A stretch of DNA of 64,000 bases from Nigrospora sphaerica. Lineage: Eukaryota; Ascomycota; Sordariomycetes; Amphisphaeriales; Apiosporaceae. The DNA is taken from contig JAGVVL010000009.1 in the NCBI GenBank assembly GCA_018287875.1, positions 496,001 through 560,000 on the forward strand, given 5' to 3'. Below, one piece after another: positions 61,000 through 64,000 of the stretch. Each line of letters begins with the position of its first letter. Position 1 is the stretch's first letter. Both the position numbers and the translations under genes were made by a program. The notes beneath the pieces are model-generated. The model was not told the origin of the DNA. It did not search any database and saw only the letters and a list, made by a program, of their open reading frames with translations.

Positions 61000-62521
61000 C
61001 TTCCTCCCCTTCCCCCGTAACACTTATACTCTTTATACCCCTTTAACCGGCTATTTATCACGGTTTATAAATACGCCCTCCTCCTTATCTTATACTTCTC
61101 TTTACTTATTATTTCTTTCCTTTATATACCTTTACTTTATACTTTTTTTTTTACCTACCCCTTTTTTAAATAACTAATTATACATTTTTTTAGTTTTTAT
61201 ATTTTAATTATTGCTTATATTTTTTTTTAACTTCTACTTTTTTCCTACTTTCTTATTAAATACGCTCTTTACTTTCTTTTTTTTCTTCTTTTTTTACTTC
61301 TTATATTATAAACCTTTTATTTCTTTCTTTCCGCCTTTTCTTAAAAAAGCCTTTAATATATTTAACTTATTCAAGATATTTAATTTTTTTTATTCTCCTA
61401 TATCTTATAATACACTTAACTTACCTATTCTTACCCCCGTCCCCTTTTTATCTTTTAATATAATACTTATACGCCCTTTCTTTTTTTTATAACTCTTTTC
61501 CCTAATAGTACTCTTATCCTCTCCTTTCTCTTTATTTAATACCCCTTTTAATTCCCCTTTACCTTTTATTATATTCTTCTTCTTCTTTATTACATTATTT
61601 AATTTCTCCTCTTCCTTTTCCGCCTTCACGTCTTTATCCTCCTCTCTTCCTCTTATAATTTCATATCTTATCTTTTTCTTTTCCTTTTTTTAAAACCTTT
61701 TTCTCACCCTTTACTTTTAATTCTTTTATTATTCTTATTTAATTCCCCTTTCTTAAGCACTCCCTTCCTTTTTATTTTATAATCCTTTCTTTATATCTGT
61801 TCTTATCCTTACTTTAAAGCGTATTAAACCTCTTTTATAATACTTATCTTATACTTCTTATTATATTCTCTTTTTCCTTCCCTTATTATACCTTTATAAT
61901 ACTTTAAAAAGGCCCTTTCTACTTACTCTTTCTTTACATTTCCCCTTTTTACCTCTTTCTTTTACCTTTTCTATACTTTTTAAATTTTCTTCTACCCTTT
62001 CTTTTAATCGCTTTATTATAAACTTTATCTTTTACTTATCTTTTTAATTTACTTAAATATTAATCCCTTTATTAAACTCTATCACCTCCCTTTTATATTC
62101 TTTACTCTATATCCTTTATAAATTCTTTAATATATTAATACATTTCTTTTTCCTTCTTTTTATTATTCTTTCTTTACTTTTATTTTTATTTTTTTCTTAT
62201 TTTTAATGTTCTTATTAAAGTTTATTTTATAAACGTTTTTATATTATAAGCTTATTTATATTATTAACTATCTTATTATACTTATAATAACATCTTTTAA
62301 TAATTCTTTTATACACTTATATATTTCTTTTAACTGTTTTTATTAATATATCTTATATATTTCTTTATATTCTTTATCCTTATTAAATTAATAAGCAGTA
62401 TAATTCTATTATATATAGTATTACTTAATTTAACGCGTTTTTTATTATTATTAGTTTTCTTTTTTTATAAATCCCTTTTCCTTTTTATTATTATATATCT
62501 CTTTTCTCTTTTTTTAATACT
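61000..62521. repeat. G-depleted AT-rich tract
   Basis: About 1.5 kb with almost no G on the plus strand while C stays common. It includes the homologue of 47690-47880 at about 61300-61490. The minus strand gives Lys/Glu-rich frames of up to 74 codons, which look compositional. It is the 3' flank of the helicase relic. Confidence 0.7.

Positions 62522-64000
<1,479 letters not shown>

Noticed and set aside
61211..61629. Phe-rich and Lys-rich frames in the AT-rich tract
   Set aside because: Composition follows the base skew; no periodicity or motif indicates coding.

Overview
The window is nuclear DNA of a filamentous ascomycete fungus. The evidence is spliceosomal introns of 53-71 nt with GTAAGT-like donors and CTAAT/CTGAC-like branch sites, fungal gene families (secreted tyrosinase, SANT/Myb-like nuclear protein, MADS-like small protein, subtelomeric RecQ-type helicase), and C-to-T changes at CpA that look like repeat-induced point mutation (RIP). 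It is gene-poor and transposon-rich. The right end (AT-rich, G-depleted DNA, a minisatellite and a decayed telomere-linked-type helicase) suggests a subtelomeric or accessory region.

Layout. 1-2652: a pogo/Fot1-type DNA transposon inserted at a TA inside a LINE (family A). 2.65-4.65 kb: diverged non-coding repeats. 4.65-5.77 kb: a hypothetical gene with a 395-bp TRIM element just upstream of its start. 6.24-7.29 kb: Ty1/copia pol relic. 7.77-10.16 kb: a 586-aa nuclear protein with an internal duplication, plus a decayed third copy of its repeat. 10.87-11.63 kb: 5'-truncated LINE (family B). 15.4-16.7 kb: tyrosinase. 17-20.6 kb: repeats, a mini solo LTR and a solo LTR. 20.7-26.6 kb: a MITE followed by a full-length LINE-A with frameshifts. 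26.9-34.2 kb: a MITE containing a full-length LINE-B, which itself contains a pogo element. 34.2-36.0 kb: LTR fragments and a spliced four-helix membrane protein gene. 36.2-42.5 kb: nested Tc1-like MITEs, a MADS-like gene, small hypothetical genes and a deletion derivative of pogo. 43.8-46.6 kb: a spliced SANT/Myb-like gene and a gene relic. 47.9-60.2 kb: a 12.3-kb Ty3/gypsy retrotransposon with 324-bp LTRs. 60.2-64 kb: minisatellite, G-poor tract and helicase relic.

The most unusual object is the 12.3-kb Ty3/gypsy element. It carries gag, protease, RT, RNase H and integrase, and then about 4.5 kb of accessory sequence. The accessory part holds an antisense gene with a good 64-nt intron and a cysteine-rich DUF3716-like domain, followed by a sense-strand ORF of about 2.7 kb with features resembling a Ulp1/C48 cysteine protease. 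All its ORFs are broken by stops, mostly TAG/TAA, and all six differences between its LTRs are CpA/TpG-to-TpA changes. Other clear structural results are a TRIM primed by a half initiator-tRNA(Met), several perfect target-site duplications, and a nest of TA-targeting elements whose empty sites can be read in paralogous copies inside the same window.

All calls are by eye from the sequence and family knowledge. Identity levels are estimates, and no database search was run.
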